Assembly: GCA_041488395.1 (NCBI GenBank)
Contig: JBGPPE010000007.1
Location: 1 to 32,004 of the forward strand
Source of the DNA: 39-52-133 sp041488395
Lineage (GTDB): Bacteria > Pseudomonadota > Gammaproteobacteria > Burkholderiales > Gallionellaceae
Reading direction: 5' to 3'
Length of the DNA stretch: 32,004 bases
This document shows positions 1 to 7,996 of this stretch, piece by piece. Below the pieces are notes generated by a model that saw only the letters and a program-made list of their open reading frames with translations, did no database searches and was not told where the DNA came from. How positions within the stretch are numbered: the first letter of the stretch is position 1; each line of letters begins with the position of its first letter. The translations under genes and the position numbers were made by a program.

Positions 1-25
1 CTACAAATAATTCAGTGCCCACCCG

Positions 26-1828
26 TTACGGCTTAATCATGTTCAGATGTTCGATTACCGGTCCCAATGCAAGTGCAGGCACAAAGTTCAGTGCCCCCAC
101 CAGCAGCACCGTGCCGATCAGCAGCCAGACGAACAGCGGCGTATGTGTCGCCATGCTGCCCACACTGGCGGGTGTGCGTTTCTTGGCCGCCAGTGAACCG
201 GCCAGTGCCAGTACCGGGATCATCAGCCAGATGCGTCCTGCCCACACGGCGAAGCCCAGTACGCTGTTATAGAACGGCGTGTTGGCGGAGATGCCGGCGA
301 AGGCGCTGCCGTTGTTGGCGACCGCCGACGAGAAGGCATACAGCACCTCGCTGAAGCCATGTGCACCAGGGTTGTAGATGCTGCTCTTGCCCACCCCGAG
401 CATGACTGCCAGTGCCGTTCCACCCAGAATAAGCAGCGGCGGGATGAGGATCACCAGCGAAGCCATCTTGATGTCGAACGCCTCGATCTTCTTGCCCAGG
501 TATTCCGGGGTGCGACCTATCATCAGACCGGCGAGGAACACTGCGATTACGGCGTATATCAGCATGCCGTACAGGCCGGAACCGACGCCGCCAAAGACCA
601 CCTCTCCCAGCTGCATTTGTGCCAGCGGCACCATGCCGCCCAGTGGAGTGAAGGAGTCGTGCATGGCGTTCACCGCACCGCAGGAAGCTGCCGTGGTGAT
701 GGTGGCAAACAGTGCGGAATTGACGATGCCGAAGCGAGTTTCCTTGCCTTCCATGTTGCCGCCGGATTGCGTAGCGGAAACGTTCTGGTCCACGCCCAAT
801 GCGGTGAAGGCGGGGTTGCCCTGCTGTTCGGCGTACTCAGCCACGGCAAGGAAACCCACGAAGAGGATCGTCATGGCAGCGAGAATCGCCCAGCCCTGGC
901 GGGTATCGCCCACCATGCGCCCGAAGGTGTAGCACAGCCCGGCGGGTATGATGAAAATCGCCAGCATCGCCAGGAAATTGGCGAACGGCGTGGGGTTTTC
1001 GAACGGGTGCGCCGAGTTGGCATTGAAGAAGCCGCCGCCGTTAGTGCCCAGCTGTTTGATCGCTTCCTGCGACGCGACAGGGCCCATGGCGATAGTCTGC
1101 TCCCTGGTCGTTACCTTCTCGGTGACCGAGTTGCCGGCAGCGTCTTTCACCGGATTGCCTGCGGCATCCAGCTTCGGCGTGTCGTAGGTGACGGCTTCCA
1201 TGGTCGGCACAGTCTGATAAGCAGACAAGTTCTGCACCACGCCCTGGCTAACCAGCACCAGTGCCAGCACTGTGGAAATGGGCAGCAGGATGTACAGTGT
1301 GCTGCGGGTCATATCCACCCAGAAATTGCCGATGGTCTCCACGGTATGGCGGGCAAAGCCGCGGATCAGCGCAATGACCACTGCCATGCCGGCGGCGGCG
1401 GAGAAAAAGTTCTGCACCGAGAGACCCAGCATCTGCGTCAGGTAGCTCATGGTGGTTTCACCCACATAACCCTGCCAGTTGGTGTTAGTGACGAAGCTCA
1501 ATGCCGTGTTAAACGACGAATCAGGCGTGACCGCGCCGAAACCTTGCGGATTCAGCGGCAGCAAATCTTGCAATCGCTGCAAGCCATACACTGCCAGCAC
1601 ACCCAGCAGGGCGAACCACAGCATGGCCAGCGCATATTGCGTCCAGCGCATTTCCTGTTTGCTGTCCACCCCGCACAGGCGATAGAAAAAATTCTCGGCA
1701 GGCTGCAGCCAGCGGACAAATGCCGGCAGCTGCCCCTCGTAAACGCGCAGCATGTAATAGCCCATGGGCTTGGCCAATGCCAGTAACACCCCCAGGTACA
1801 AAACAATTTGAAACAGACCGTTAATCAT
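26..1828 (-). CDS. kdpA: Potassium-transporting ATPase, potassium-binding subunit KdpA
   Basis: KdpA is the channel-like subunit of the KdpFABC P-type ATPase. It binds and passes K+ across the inner membrane during high-affinity uptake. The 600-residue product is complete, somewhat longer than the roughly 557 residues of the E. coli protein, and very hydrophobic. Family selectivity-filter segments are visible: TNTNWQGY near residues 114-121, TNGGGFFN near 263, SCGAVNAMHDSF near 385 and NNGSAFAG near 510. The start ATG overlaps the stop of kdpF (ATGA), so translation is probably coupled. kdpB and kdpC would lie to the left, outside the window. Extra length sits in a polar loop near residues 205-250. 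The identification is essentially certain. Confidence 0.98.
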   Translation of the reverse strand: MINGLFQIVLYLGVLLALAKPMGYYMLRVYEGQLPAFVRWLQPAENFFYRLCGVDSKQEMRWTQYALAMLWFALLGVLAVYGLQRLQDLLPLNPQGFGAVTPDSSFNTALSFVTNTNWQGYVGETTMSYLTQMLGLSVQNFFSAAAGMAVVIALIRGFARHTVETIGNFWVDMTRSTLYILLPISTVLALVLVSQGVVQNLSAYQTVPTMEAVTYDTPKLDAAGNPVKDAAGNSVTEKVTTREQTIAMGPVASQEAIKQLGTNGGGFFNANSAHPFENPTPFANFLAMLAIFIIPAGLCYTFGRMVGDTRQGWAILAAMTILFVGFLAVAEYAEQQGNPAFTALGVDQNVSATQSGGNMEGKETRFGIVNSALFATITTAASCGAVNAMHDSFTPLGGMVPLAQMQLGEVVFGGVGSGLYGMLIYAVIAVFLAGLMIGRTPEYLGKKIEAFDIKMASLVILIPPLLILGGTALAVMLGVGKSSIYNPGAHGFSEVLYAFSSAVANNGSAFAGISANTPFYNSVLGFAVWAGRIWLMIPVLALAGSLAAKKRTPASVGSMATHTPLFVWLLIGTVLLVGALNFVPALALGPVIEHLNMIKP

Positions 1829-1914
1829 GAGAATAACTCCGGTTTAAGTAAGGCTACAACGAGGTAAACCATCAACAACACGGCCACAATGGCACCGACG
1901 ATATAGAAAGTCAT
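1825..1914 (-). CDS. kdpF: KdpF, small stabilising subunit of the Kdp ATPase
   Basis: This 29-residue peptide begins MTFYIVGAIVAVLL and ends ALLKPELFS. It is one transmembrane helix followed by the K-P-E motif near the C-terminus that is typical of KdpF. In E. coli KdpF is a lipid-like stabilising subunit of the KdpFABC complex in the inner membrane. The start ATG overlaps the stop of the upstream 31-residue gene, and its own TGA overlaps the kdpA start, so three frames are linked by two ATGA overlaps. Position and sequence together make this call firm. Confidence 0.93.
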   Translation of the reverse strand: MTFYIVGAIVAVLLMVYLVVALLKPELFS

Positions 1915-2006
1915 GACGGCCTCCCCAACAATTTTTCGATGCCGCGAATCAGCAGCACGCTCAGGCCGAAAAAGGCCGCAATCAACAATAGATATAACCA
2001 GTCCAT
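1911..2006 (-). CDS. 31-aa single-helix membrane peptide, first gene of the kdp operon
   Basis: The product starts MDWLYLLLIAAFFGLSVLL and ends IRGIEKLLGRPS: one hydrophobic helix of about 19 residues followed by a short basic tail. A GGGAG Shine-Dalgarno sequence lies a few bases before the ATG, and the TGA overlaps the kdpF start as ATGA, which strongly supports real translation. From memory, similar tiny membrane ORFs sit just before kdpF in other betaproteobacteria and pseudomonads, but I know of no assigned function. An accessory or assembly role in the Kdp pump is inference from position only. A longer in-frame extension upstream to 2225 lacks hydrophobic or conserved character and is not adopted. 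Confidence 0.75.
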   Translation of the reverse strand: MDWLYLLLIAAFFGLSVLLIRGIEKLLGRPS

Positions 2007-2261
2007 TCTTTTACTCCCAGTGTGAAAAGACGGTGAGTATGGTAAAAAATGGCGAATTAAAACGGTGTAAAGATGAATCCGGTGCGCATAAAGAATGTGT
2101 AAAGATTCTGCATGAAAGGGCGCCTGCCTGGCTTTGCAGACAGGCAGGCTTGCGCGGTTTCTGCAGTGTGCCCGGTTCCGGGCTGCGTAATAACAGAATT
2201 GAATGACCGCACCACTTGGCGGCAACTTGATCGAACTGCTTCCTGGTCGGGTTCAAAGTGC
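2007..2261 (-). promoter_or_regulatory. kdp upstream control region with a direct repeat
   Basis: This belongs to the 338-bp gene-free stretch between the kdp operon and the SPFH gene. On the plus strand the 9-mer GTGTAAAGA occurs at 2065-2073 and again at 2097-2105. Read towards kdp it is TCTTTACAC twice, 32 bp apart, close to three helical turns, with an extra TTCTTTATG in between. The T-rich TTTACA character resembles KdpE-type response-regulator sites, so this is a candidate KdpE operator. No convincing -35/-10 pair is visible, as would suit an activator-dependent promoter. I saw no further gene here. Confidence 0.4.
2122..2149. repeat. Perfect 9-bp inverted repeat (hairpin) in the kdp upstream region
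   Basis: GCCTGCCTG at 2122-2130 pairs perfectly with CAGGCAGGC at 2141-2149 around a 10-nt loop. Neither strand has a following T-run, so it does not read as an intrinsic terminator. It could be a dispersed repeat or a structure in the kdp leader; the sequence does not say which. Confidence 0.5.
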
Positions 2262-2298
2262 AAAATAAAGCGGCCTGCACATCATCTGTGCAGGCCGC
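2262..2298 (-). terminator. Intrinsic terminator of the SPFH gene
   Basis: A perfect 12-bp stem (2270-2281 with 2287-2298) closes a 5-nt loop. On the minus strand it is followed by TTTATTTTG. It lies about 45 bp after the stop of the SPFH gene. On the plus strand there is no T-tract, so termination is directional and protects the oppositely placed kdp control region. Confidence 0.85.
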
Positions 2299-2344
2299 TG
2301 GTCAAACGATAACCGGGCTCTAAATCATGCCCGTGTTGCACTTA

Positions 2345-3238
2345 TCATTTGCTGACGTTCAGGAACGGGATGGGTGCGCCAGCATAAATTGCAGTTGGCA
2401 GCGCGCCATTCCATTTTTCCGCCTTGATCTTTTCCACCTCGATGCGGCGCAGTTCGAGCACGTCCTTGTTGTGCGTGAGCGCGGCATTCTGCACGCGTAG
2501 CGCTTCGGCCTGTGCCTTGGCTATGGTCAGGTTGGCATAGGCTTCGCCATCAGACTGTGCCTTGAGTGCCTTGGCCTCGGCTTCGGCAACGGCCACTTTC
2601 TGCTTCTGTTCCGATTCGACCGTTTTCAGCCGGTTTTCAGCGGCAAGGCGCAGCTGCTCCTGGGTGACCTTGTCGTTAATGGCGTGCATATACGAGTCGG
2701 AGAAGGAGAAGTTGCGCATGTCGATGTTGATCACCTGGGCGCCATAGAGGGACAGCTTTTCGCGCAGGGCGGCATTGATGTCGCTGGACACTTTGGAGCG
2801 CTGGGCGATCAGGTCGGGGGCGGTGTATTTCGCGGTGACGGCCTTGAAGATTTCCTGCGTGGCGGTTTGCACGTAGGACGACAGGTTGCCGTCGTGCGAA
2901 TATTTTTCAAACACCTCGGCCACGCGATCGGTCGCGATGCTGTAGCGCACGGTCATGCTGACCTTTACCGGTTGCGTGTCGCTGGTGCTGCCTTCCGCAT
3001 TGTCGATATCGGCCGTTTCGGCGCGAATGCTGAAATTGGACAGTTTCTGCCACGGCGGCAGGATCGCCAGGCCTTCCCCTTCAATTCCCACGATCTTGCC
3101 GAACTGGGTCACGACGCCGCGGCTGCCGGTGGGCACCGAATAAAACGGCCACAAGATGACCAGCAGGATGAACGCTACGATGACCATGCCAATCCGGCTA
3201 AATGGGAAGCTCGGCACGCTTACTGCGGGAAGTTTCAT
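2345..3238 (-). CDS. Prohibitin/SPFH-domain membrane protein (HflC-like)
   Basis: SPFH proteins form large membrane-anchored rings. Bacterial examples modulate FtsH-type proteases or organise membrane domains. The 297-residue product has a short N-terminal cytoplasmic stretch, one transmembrane helix (about residues 17-33), an SPFH core that begins at VPTGSRGVVTQFGK, and a long Ala/Glu/Lys-rich coiled coil (about 180-265). It ends with a short tail. The layout matches stand-alone prohibitin-family proteins rather than a paired HflK-HflC operon, since no hflK-like gene is adjacent. An AAGGA Shine-Dalgarno sequence precedes the ATG. It is transcribed alone and closed by its own terminator. Family assignment is strong; the cellular role is not known from sequence. 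Confidence 0.9.
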   Translation of the reverse strand: MKLPAVSVPSFPFSRIGMVIVAFILLVILWPFYSVPTGSRGVVTQFGKIVGIEGEGLAILPPWQKLSNFSIRAETADIDNAEGSTSDTQPVKVSMTVRYSIATDRVAEVFEKYSHDGNLSSYVQTATQEIFKAVTAKYTAPDLIAQRSKVSSDINAALREKLSLYGAQVINIDMRNFSFSDSYMHAINDKVTQEQLRLAAENRLKTVESEQKQKVAVAEAEAKALKAQSDGEAYANLTIAKAQAEALRVQNAALTHNKDVLELRRIEVEKIKAEKWNGALPTAIYAGAPIPFLNVSK

Positions 3239-3414
3239 GTCTATTCCTTTTACACTGAGTGGTGCTGGTTCGGGAACACCACAGACCCGTTACTTCATTC
3301 TGTGCAGGCGCTGGCGGAATAATGCCATTGAATTTTTCTGGTGTCAGGTTTTGAAGAATACTGAAACATTAAATTAATACCAGTTTCACGACGTTGTAGC
3401 AGTTGTCCGTCACC

Positions 3415-4317
3415 ATGCGCTGCATGGGAAAAACCATTACTTTCATCGTATGGCTGATTCCGCTCAGCCTTTATAGTGCCAGTGCGCATGCGTGGGGACT
3501 GTTTACCCATGTCTATTTCGCCCAGCTGCTGGTCTGGGCAGTGCCGCTGGCCGATCCGCGCCTGCGCCACATTGTCAGAAAATTTCCGCAGCTGGTGATG
3601 AGCGGTGCCTGTTTGCCCGATCTGGCAATCTTTGCCAAATACGCGAATACCGACGCCTTCGCCGCCAACCACCAGTGGGAAACTGCAGAAAAACTTTTCC
3701 GTGACGCACGCGATGAGCGGGAAGTGGCATTGGCCATCGGTTACGGCAGCCATTTGCTGGTGGACGTGATTGCGCATAATCATTTTGTTCCAGCACACGA
3801 AATACTCTGGCTCGACCTGCCCATGGCCACGCATATCGCTGCAGAGTGGGCGATGGATGCACATATCCGCACACACATTTTCGCTGCGCCCGACACCCTG
3901 TTGCAGCGCGAAATTGCCGGCCTGGTTCCCTATGTGGCCCGCCAGTTTGGCTGCAGCACTGAGCAGTCGCATGCGGCGATCAGCGCACTGGCCACCGGAG
4001 ATGGCTGGCTGCGGCGTGGCCGCATCCCGCAATTGCTGTATCAGGTGGCGCGGCGCATGGACAAGCCGTTGCGCCGCCGCTTCGATCACTACATTGGCGC
4101 CACCGCAGAGCTGCTGCCGCAGCTGGAACGGGTGCTGCAGGGAGAAACGCCATTTCTGCAAGCAGAAGCGGCGTGTCGGCTCAAAGCGCAAGCGCACGTC
4201 GGGCAGCACAAGAAGCGGCAGATCAGGCTGCGTTTGCCGCTGCCGCGCGACTTGTTTGCCCGGGTTGAGCGAGGGAGTGAGATGGCGGAGGCGCCTGGCG
4301 TGCCTGTACAGGTCTAG
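3415..4317 (+). CDS. Exported zinc-dependent phospholipase C-like protein
   Basis: The product has a signal peptide (basic MRCMGKT, hydrophobic core, cleavage after SAHA) that would leave Trp as the first mature residue, followed by GLFTH. Zinc-dependent phospholipases C (PF00882-type) use exactly such an N-terminal Trp plus a series of His/Asp residues as ligands for three zinc ions. Matching residues are visible in GACLPDLA, in SHLLVDVIAHNH and in THIAAEWAMD. The chemistry would be hydrolysis of phosphodiester bonds in phospholipids outside the cytoplasm; the substrate is inferred. The C-terminal 100 residues are Arg/Leu-rich and not recognised. The start is uncertain: TTG 3403, ATG 3415 and ATG 3424 are in frame and none has a good ribosome site. 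Confidence 0.75.
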   Translation: MRCMGKTITFIVWLIPLSLYSASAHAWGLFTHVYFAQLLVWAVPLADPRLRHIVRKFPQLVMSGACLPDLAIFAKYANTDAFAANHQWETAEKLFRDARDEREVALAIGYGSHLLVDVIAHNHFVPAHEILWLDLPMATHIAAEWAMDAHIRTHIFAAPDTLLQREIAGLVPYVARQFGCSTEQSHAAISALATGDGWLRRGRIPQLLYQVARRMDKPLRRRFDHYIGATAELLPQLERVLQGETPFLQAEAACRLKAQAHVGQHKKRQIRLRLPLPRDLFARVERGSEMAEAPGVPVQV

Positions 4318-4544
4318 CGGGAGATGCGGCACAAAGCAGGGGCTGAGAAGGCGGACATTGGCCCCCGGCCACGGCGCGCCTGCTCAGCTTGAGAATAAAT
4401 TAGCTTGCTATATTGGTATATACAGCGTACAAGACGGGCTGGTATTTGATTCAGAGTCTCTGCAGTACTGGTTTTCCATGCGCAATCCTCGATTCAAATA
4501 TGTTTGCGGGAGATTTCCCGTGTTTTTTAAAAAAGGAAGTAAAC

Positions 4545-4748
4545 ATGGCAACTGGTACAGTTAAATGGTTCAACGACGCTAAGGGTTTTGGTTTTGTAAC
4601 CCCTGATGATGGCGGCGATGATCTGTTCGCACACTTTTCAGCAATCAATATGAACGGTTTCAAGACCCTTCAGGAAGGCCAGAAAGTCAGCTTTGAAGTG
4701 ACTCAAGGTCCTAAGGGCAAGCAAGCCTCCAACATTCAGGCAGCCTAA
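4545..4748 (+). CDS. CspA-family cold-shock protein
   Basis: This 67-residue single-domain protein (MATGTVKWFNDAKGFGFV...) has both nucleic-acid-binding motifs, RNP1 KGFGFV (about residues 13-18) and RNP2 LFAHFS (about 27-32). Such proteins bind single-stranded RNA and DNA and act as RNA chaperones in the cytoplasm. The true start is the ATG preceded by AAAAGGAAGTAAAC, a strong ribosome site. The frame stays open upstream to 4413 but that extension is not family sequence. About 130 bp of AT-rich leader precedes the gene, as is usual for cold-regulated csp mRNAs, and a strong terminator follows. Whether it is the cold-induced or a constitutive paralogue cannot be told. Confidence 0.97.
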   Translation: MATGTVKWFNDAKGFGFVTPDDGGDDLFAHFSAINMNGFKTLQEGQKVSFEVTQGPKGKQASNIQAA

Positions 4749-4770
4749 TCGCTTCCTGAGTTGGCAAAAA

Positions 4771-4800
4771 AGCCCGGCACGCAAGTGCCGGGCTTTTTTT
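4771..4800. terminator. Bidirectional intrinsic terminator between csp and the EAL gene
   Basis: A perfect 10-bp stem AGCCCGGCAC / GTGCCGGGCT closes a GCAA tetraloop. It is flanked by an A-run on the left (4766-4771) and a T-run on the right (4794-4800). Each strand therefore reads as stem plus U-tract, ending both the csp transcript and the convergent EAL transcript. Confidence 0.93.
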
Positions 4801-4804
4801 ATGG

Positions 4805-6322
4805 TTAGCCTGCCAAAGGTCGAGGCCGTGAGATGCCGAAACCCTGTGCAAAATCGACGCCTATTTCTTTTAACTTGGCGATGGTTTCTTCACTCTCCAC
4901 CAGTTCCGCAATGGTTTTTACCCCGATCTTTTGCGCCACCTTGTTGATGGCAATTATTTTGGCGAGATCCACCGGGTCGCGCAGCATATCGAAAATGACG
5001 CTGCCGTCGATTTTCAGAAAATCCACCTGAAAGCCCCGGAACAGATCGAATAATATGCGGTCTCGGCCAAAGCCGCTGATGGCAATGCTGCAGCCGCACT
5101 GGCGGATATTCCGCGCAAATTCGGCAACCACCGCCGTGTTTGAGGCGAGCTCGGTGTCCGGTATCTCAAAGCACAGGGCTGAGCCCTGCAAGCCGTGTTC
5201 CAGCAGAGTCAAGCCCAGCAATTCCGGGAAGCCGGCATCTGCAATGGTTGCTCTCGACACGTTGATGAAAAACATTGAGTTCTTCTGCCTTTTATTAAGC
5301 GCATTCTGGCGGGCAGCCCATTCCGTGATTTGCCGCAAGACCCAGCGATCCAGTTGCAGCATGAGGCCATACTTTTCCGCCAGCGGAAAAAAAGCACCGG
5401 GCGGCATCATGTCTTCTTCCTCTTCGGTCAGGCGTACCAGGATTTCATAGTGCTCGGCTTCGTCTGCATTAGCGGAGATGGGTGTGATGAGCTGGCAGAA
5501 CAAACGGAAGTCGCCCTTCTGGATTGCGGACATGATGATGCTTGCGTCCTTTTGTCCAAAGACCTGCTCAGAAAAGGAATCAACAAACAGGTCCTGATTG
5601 TCCTGCTGAGCTAATTCAGAAGCAGCAGTATCGACAGCGGCAGAGGTTGCCACTCTGGCTTTGTCCTGGCCTGGCATCTGCACATCACTGGGCAAGGTGA
5701 TGTCATTCATCAACATGTAGAATCCGGAAACTTTGCCATCCAGCTCAAATTGCGGGATGTGCTCGACGTTCAGCTTGAAGACCGCACCATTCGGCATCTT
5801 CTGTGAGCGTATATAGCTCACCGGATGTCCATCCAGCGACTGGCGAACTTCGGTTGCCGTTTCCTGATAGACCTTGTTCCCCAGTACCTCACGCATGTGC
5901 CGGCCATGAATTTGTTCCGGTTTCAGACGCAACCATTCCATAAATGCGCGGTTGTGATATTTGCAGCGCCCCTCGTTATCGATCAGTGCAATCATGGTTG
6001 GCAAGACCTCGTCGATGAGATGCAGCCTGGGTTTGCACTCTGCAATAACAGACTCCGCTCTTTTGCGCAGGTTTGTTTCACGCTCGAGCCTGTCTCTTAC
6101 ATTCGCCAACTGGCTGGTGCGCCGCATGGAAAGCCATTCAACACGGGACAAACGGGTGGCTTCTGCAAGAATTGCCGCCACCAGGATGCCGGCCAGGAAG
6201 GTAATCCACTCGATGCCAAGCGCGTTGGCGTAAATCGCAAAGACCAGTATGGCAGCGGTGACGATGACAGCCAGGGCCGTAAAAATTGGTGCAACGACAT
6301 GAAAGAAATTGCGAACTTGCAT
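4805..6322 (-). CDS. Membrane PAS-EAL protein with a degenerate EAL active site
   Basis: The 505-residue product has two transmembrane helices (about 9-31 and 38-57), a short coiled linker (about 65-100), a PAS domain (about 103-210) and an EAL domain (about 262-500). EAL domains hydrolyse or bind c-di-GMP. Some ligand residues remain: E293 in EILVRL, N354 in NVSRATI, E386 in FEIPDTE, K437 in LKIDG and E473 in AELVES. The metal-binding pair of the DDFG motif is replaced by SGFG (416-419). This suggests a c-di-GMP-binding or otherwise non-catalytic effector rather than an active phosphodiesterase, which is inference. A GGGAGGTGAATT ribosome site precedes the start. It is convergent with csp and appears monocistronic. 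Confidence 0.88.
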   Translation of the reverse strand: MQVRNFFHVVAPIFTALAVIVTAAILVFAIYANALGIEWITFLAGILVAAILAEATRLSRVEWLSMRRTSQLANVRDRLERETNLRKRAESVIAECKPRLHLIDEVLPTMIALIDNEGRCKYHNRAFMEWLRLKPEQIHGRHMREVLGNKVYQETATEVRQSLDGHPVSYIRSQKMPNGAVFKLNVEHIPQFELDGKVSGFYMLMNDITLPSDVQMPGQDKARVATSAAVDTAASELAQQDNQDLFVDSFSEQVFGQKDASIIMSAIQKGDFRLFCQLITPISANADEAEHYEILVRLTEEEEDMMPPGAFFPLAEKYGLMLQLDRWVLRQITEWAARQNALNKRQKNSMFFINVSRATIADAGFPELLGLTLLEHGLQGSALCFEIPDTELASNTAVVAEFARNIRQCGCSIAISGFGRDRILFDLFRGFQVDFLKIDGSVIFDMLRDPVDLAKIIAINKVAQKIGVKTIAELVESEETIAKLKEIGVDFAQGFGISRPRPLAG

Positions 6323-6502
6323 AATTCACCTCCCCATCAAAGGTATGTCATTTCAAGCGCCAGCAAAATCAGATTTATGAGCTCCCGGAATTTTTTGTAG
6401 CAGAAATTTTTTATTGCGGTCCATCATCTCCAGCAGCATGGCGGAACAGCTAAAGGTGGCAAGCAGCGCCGATGCCTCACCACCACAGGGCGCACTGCTG
6501 TG

Positions 6503-7807
6503 CTAGCTGCCAAACGCAGCCTTCATCGCGCTAATCATGTAGCCCACGTCCTGCACGCCCGCGCTTTCACGCAGGCTGTGCATGGCCCACATCGGCGCGC
6601 CGACATCCACGCTGGCCACGCCCAGGCGCGAGGCGATGATGGGGCCGATGGTGCTGCCGCAGCCGAGGTCGCTGCGGTGGGTGTAGTTCTGGCAGGGCAC
6701 GCCCGCGCTTTCGCACAGGGTCATGAAGCGTGCAGCGCTATCTGCGCTGGTGCTGTAGCGCTGGTTGGAATTGGTCTTGATCACCGGGCCGGCATTGACC
6801 AGCACGCGGTGATTCGGCTCGTAGGCATTGGGGAAATTGGGCTGGTAGGCGTGCGCCATATCGGCGCTGATAAAGAAGCTGTGTGCCGCCGCGCAATGCT
6901 GGGCTTCTTCATCCAGACCCAGGCACAGGGAAATGCGCTCGATCACGTCATAGGCAAAGCTGCCGCCCGCGCCGGCTGCGCTCTCGCTGCCCACTTCCTC
7001 ATGGTCGAAAAAGGCGCAGATCGCAGTGGCGGCAGGCGCGTTGCAGGCCAGCATGGCAGTCAGCGCGGCATGGCAGGAGGCCAGATTATCGAGCTGGCTG
7101 TTGGCGATGAACTCCTGCCCGGCGCCCCAGAAGGTGCCCGGCTGGGTATCGAAGACATTGAGTTCGTAGGTCAGGATGTCGGCAACGCTGACACCCAGTG
7201 CCGCAGCGAGGTGTGCCAGAAACTGCGCGCGTGCAGGCTGCTTCTCATCCGCGATGCCAAACAGCAGGGGCAGTTCGGTCTGCTTGTTCAGCTTGAGGCC
7301 TTGCTCGTTCACCTCGCGATTCATGTGGATGGCCAGGTTGGGCAGGCGCAACAGTGGCGCATCGAACTTGAGCAAGCGTGTGTCAAAGCCACTGCTGGTG
7401 CGGATGTTCACGCGCCCGGCCAGGCTTAAATCGCGGTCGGTAAAGGTTGCCAGTATCGGCCCGCCATAGATTTCCACGCCCAGGCGCAGCATGCCATCGC
7501 TCGCATGGGCCGCGTTGGTCTTGAGGCGCAGGCCGGGCGAATCGGTATGCGCACCGATCATGCGGAAGCCGCTTTGCGCCAGCGGCTGTTGCCCCAGCTT
7601 GAAGGCGATGATCGAAGAGCCGCCGCGCACCACATAATAGTGCCCGCCCTTATCCAGCTTCCAGCGCTGTGTTTCCTCCAGCCTGGTAAAGCCCTGCGCC
7701 AGCAAGCGCTGTTCAATGGTGAGCACTGCATGCCAGGGGCTGGGGCTGGCATCGATGAATTGCAAAAGATCCTGAGCCTGGGCTCTTGTTTCGGCAGATA
7801 TCGGCAT
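6503..7807 (-). CDS. apeB: M18 family aminopeptidase ApeB
   Basis: This cytosolic metallo-aminopeptidase removes N-terminal residues, commonly acidic ones in this family, with a dinuclear zinc centre. The 434-residue length is normal. Family motifs run in order: GAHTDSPGLRLK with the first metal His, FFDHEEVGSESAAGAGGSF with the catalytic glutamates, SADMAHAYQPNFP, and near the C-terminus DVGAPMWAMHSLRESAG carrying the last metal His. No signal peptide is present. The ribosome site before the ATG is weak. The 180 bp between this gene and the EAL gene hold nothing I recognise apart from the EAL promoter region. Confidence 0.96.
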   Translation of the reverse strand: MPISAETRAQAQDLLQFIDASPSPWHAVLTIEQRLLAQGFTRLEETQRWKLDKGGHYYVVRGGSSIIAFKLGQQPLAQSGFRMIGAHTDSPGLRLKTNAAHASDGMLRLGVEIYGGPILATFTDRDLSLAGRVNIRTSSGFDTRLLKFDAPLLRLPNLAIHMNREVNEQGLKLNKQTELPLLFGIADEKQPARAQFLAHLAAALGVSVADILTYELNVFDTQPGTFWGAGQEFIANSQLDNLASCHAALTAMLACNAPAATAICAFFDHEEVGSESAAGAGGSFAYDVIERISLCLGLDEEAQHCAAAHSFFISADMAHAYQPNFPNAYEPNHRVLVNAGPVIKTNSNQRYSTSADSAARFMTLCESAGVPCQNYTHRSDLGCGSTIGPIIASRLGVASVDVGAPMWAMHSLRESAGVQDVGYMISAMKAAFGS

Positions 7808-7996
7808 GGTGGTTTCTAATCCAACAGGTTACGGGTTTGTTCGCTGCAAGCGAGCAGCGAGCAAGGGTATGACACAAACTTTAGCATGAAATTGCTTGAG
7901 AACCGCGGGGCTACATAGCAACCCGCATTAGACTCTACAGCAGACTGCTGAATGCAACCGGGTTGAGAATCGGTGCCCAACAGCGCGCTGGCAGCA

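Noticed and set aside
359..1786. 475-codon open frame on the plus strand opposite kdpA
   Set aside because: It is a His/Gln/Arg-rich antisense shadow of the certain kdpA gene with no domain resemblance.
2122..2149. Hairpin considered as a terminator for kdp or a neighbour
   Set aside because: No T-run on either strand and no gene ends next to it; kept only as an inverted repeat.
3295..4332. 345-codon minus-strand open frame opposite the phospholipase-like gene
   Set aside because: Its composition is that of an antisense shadow, and the plus-strand frame has a signal peptide and a zinc-ligand pattern.
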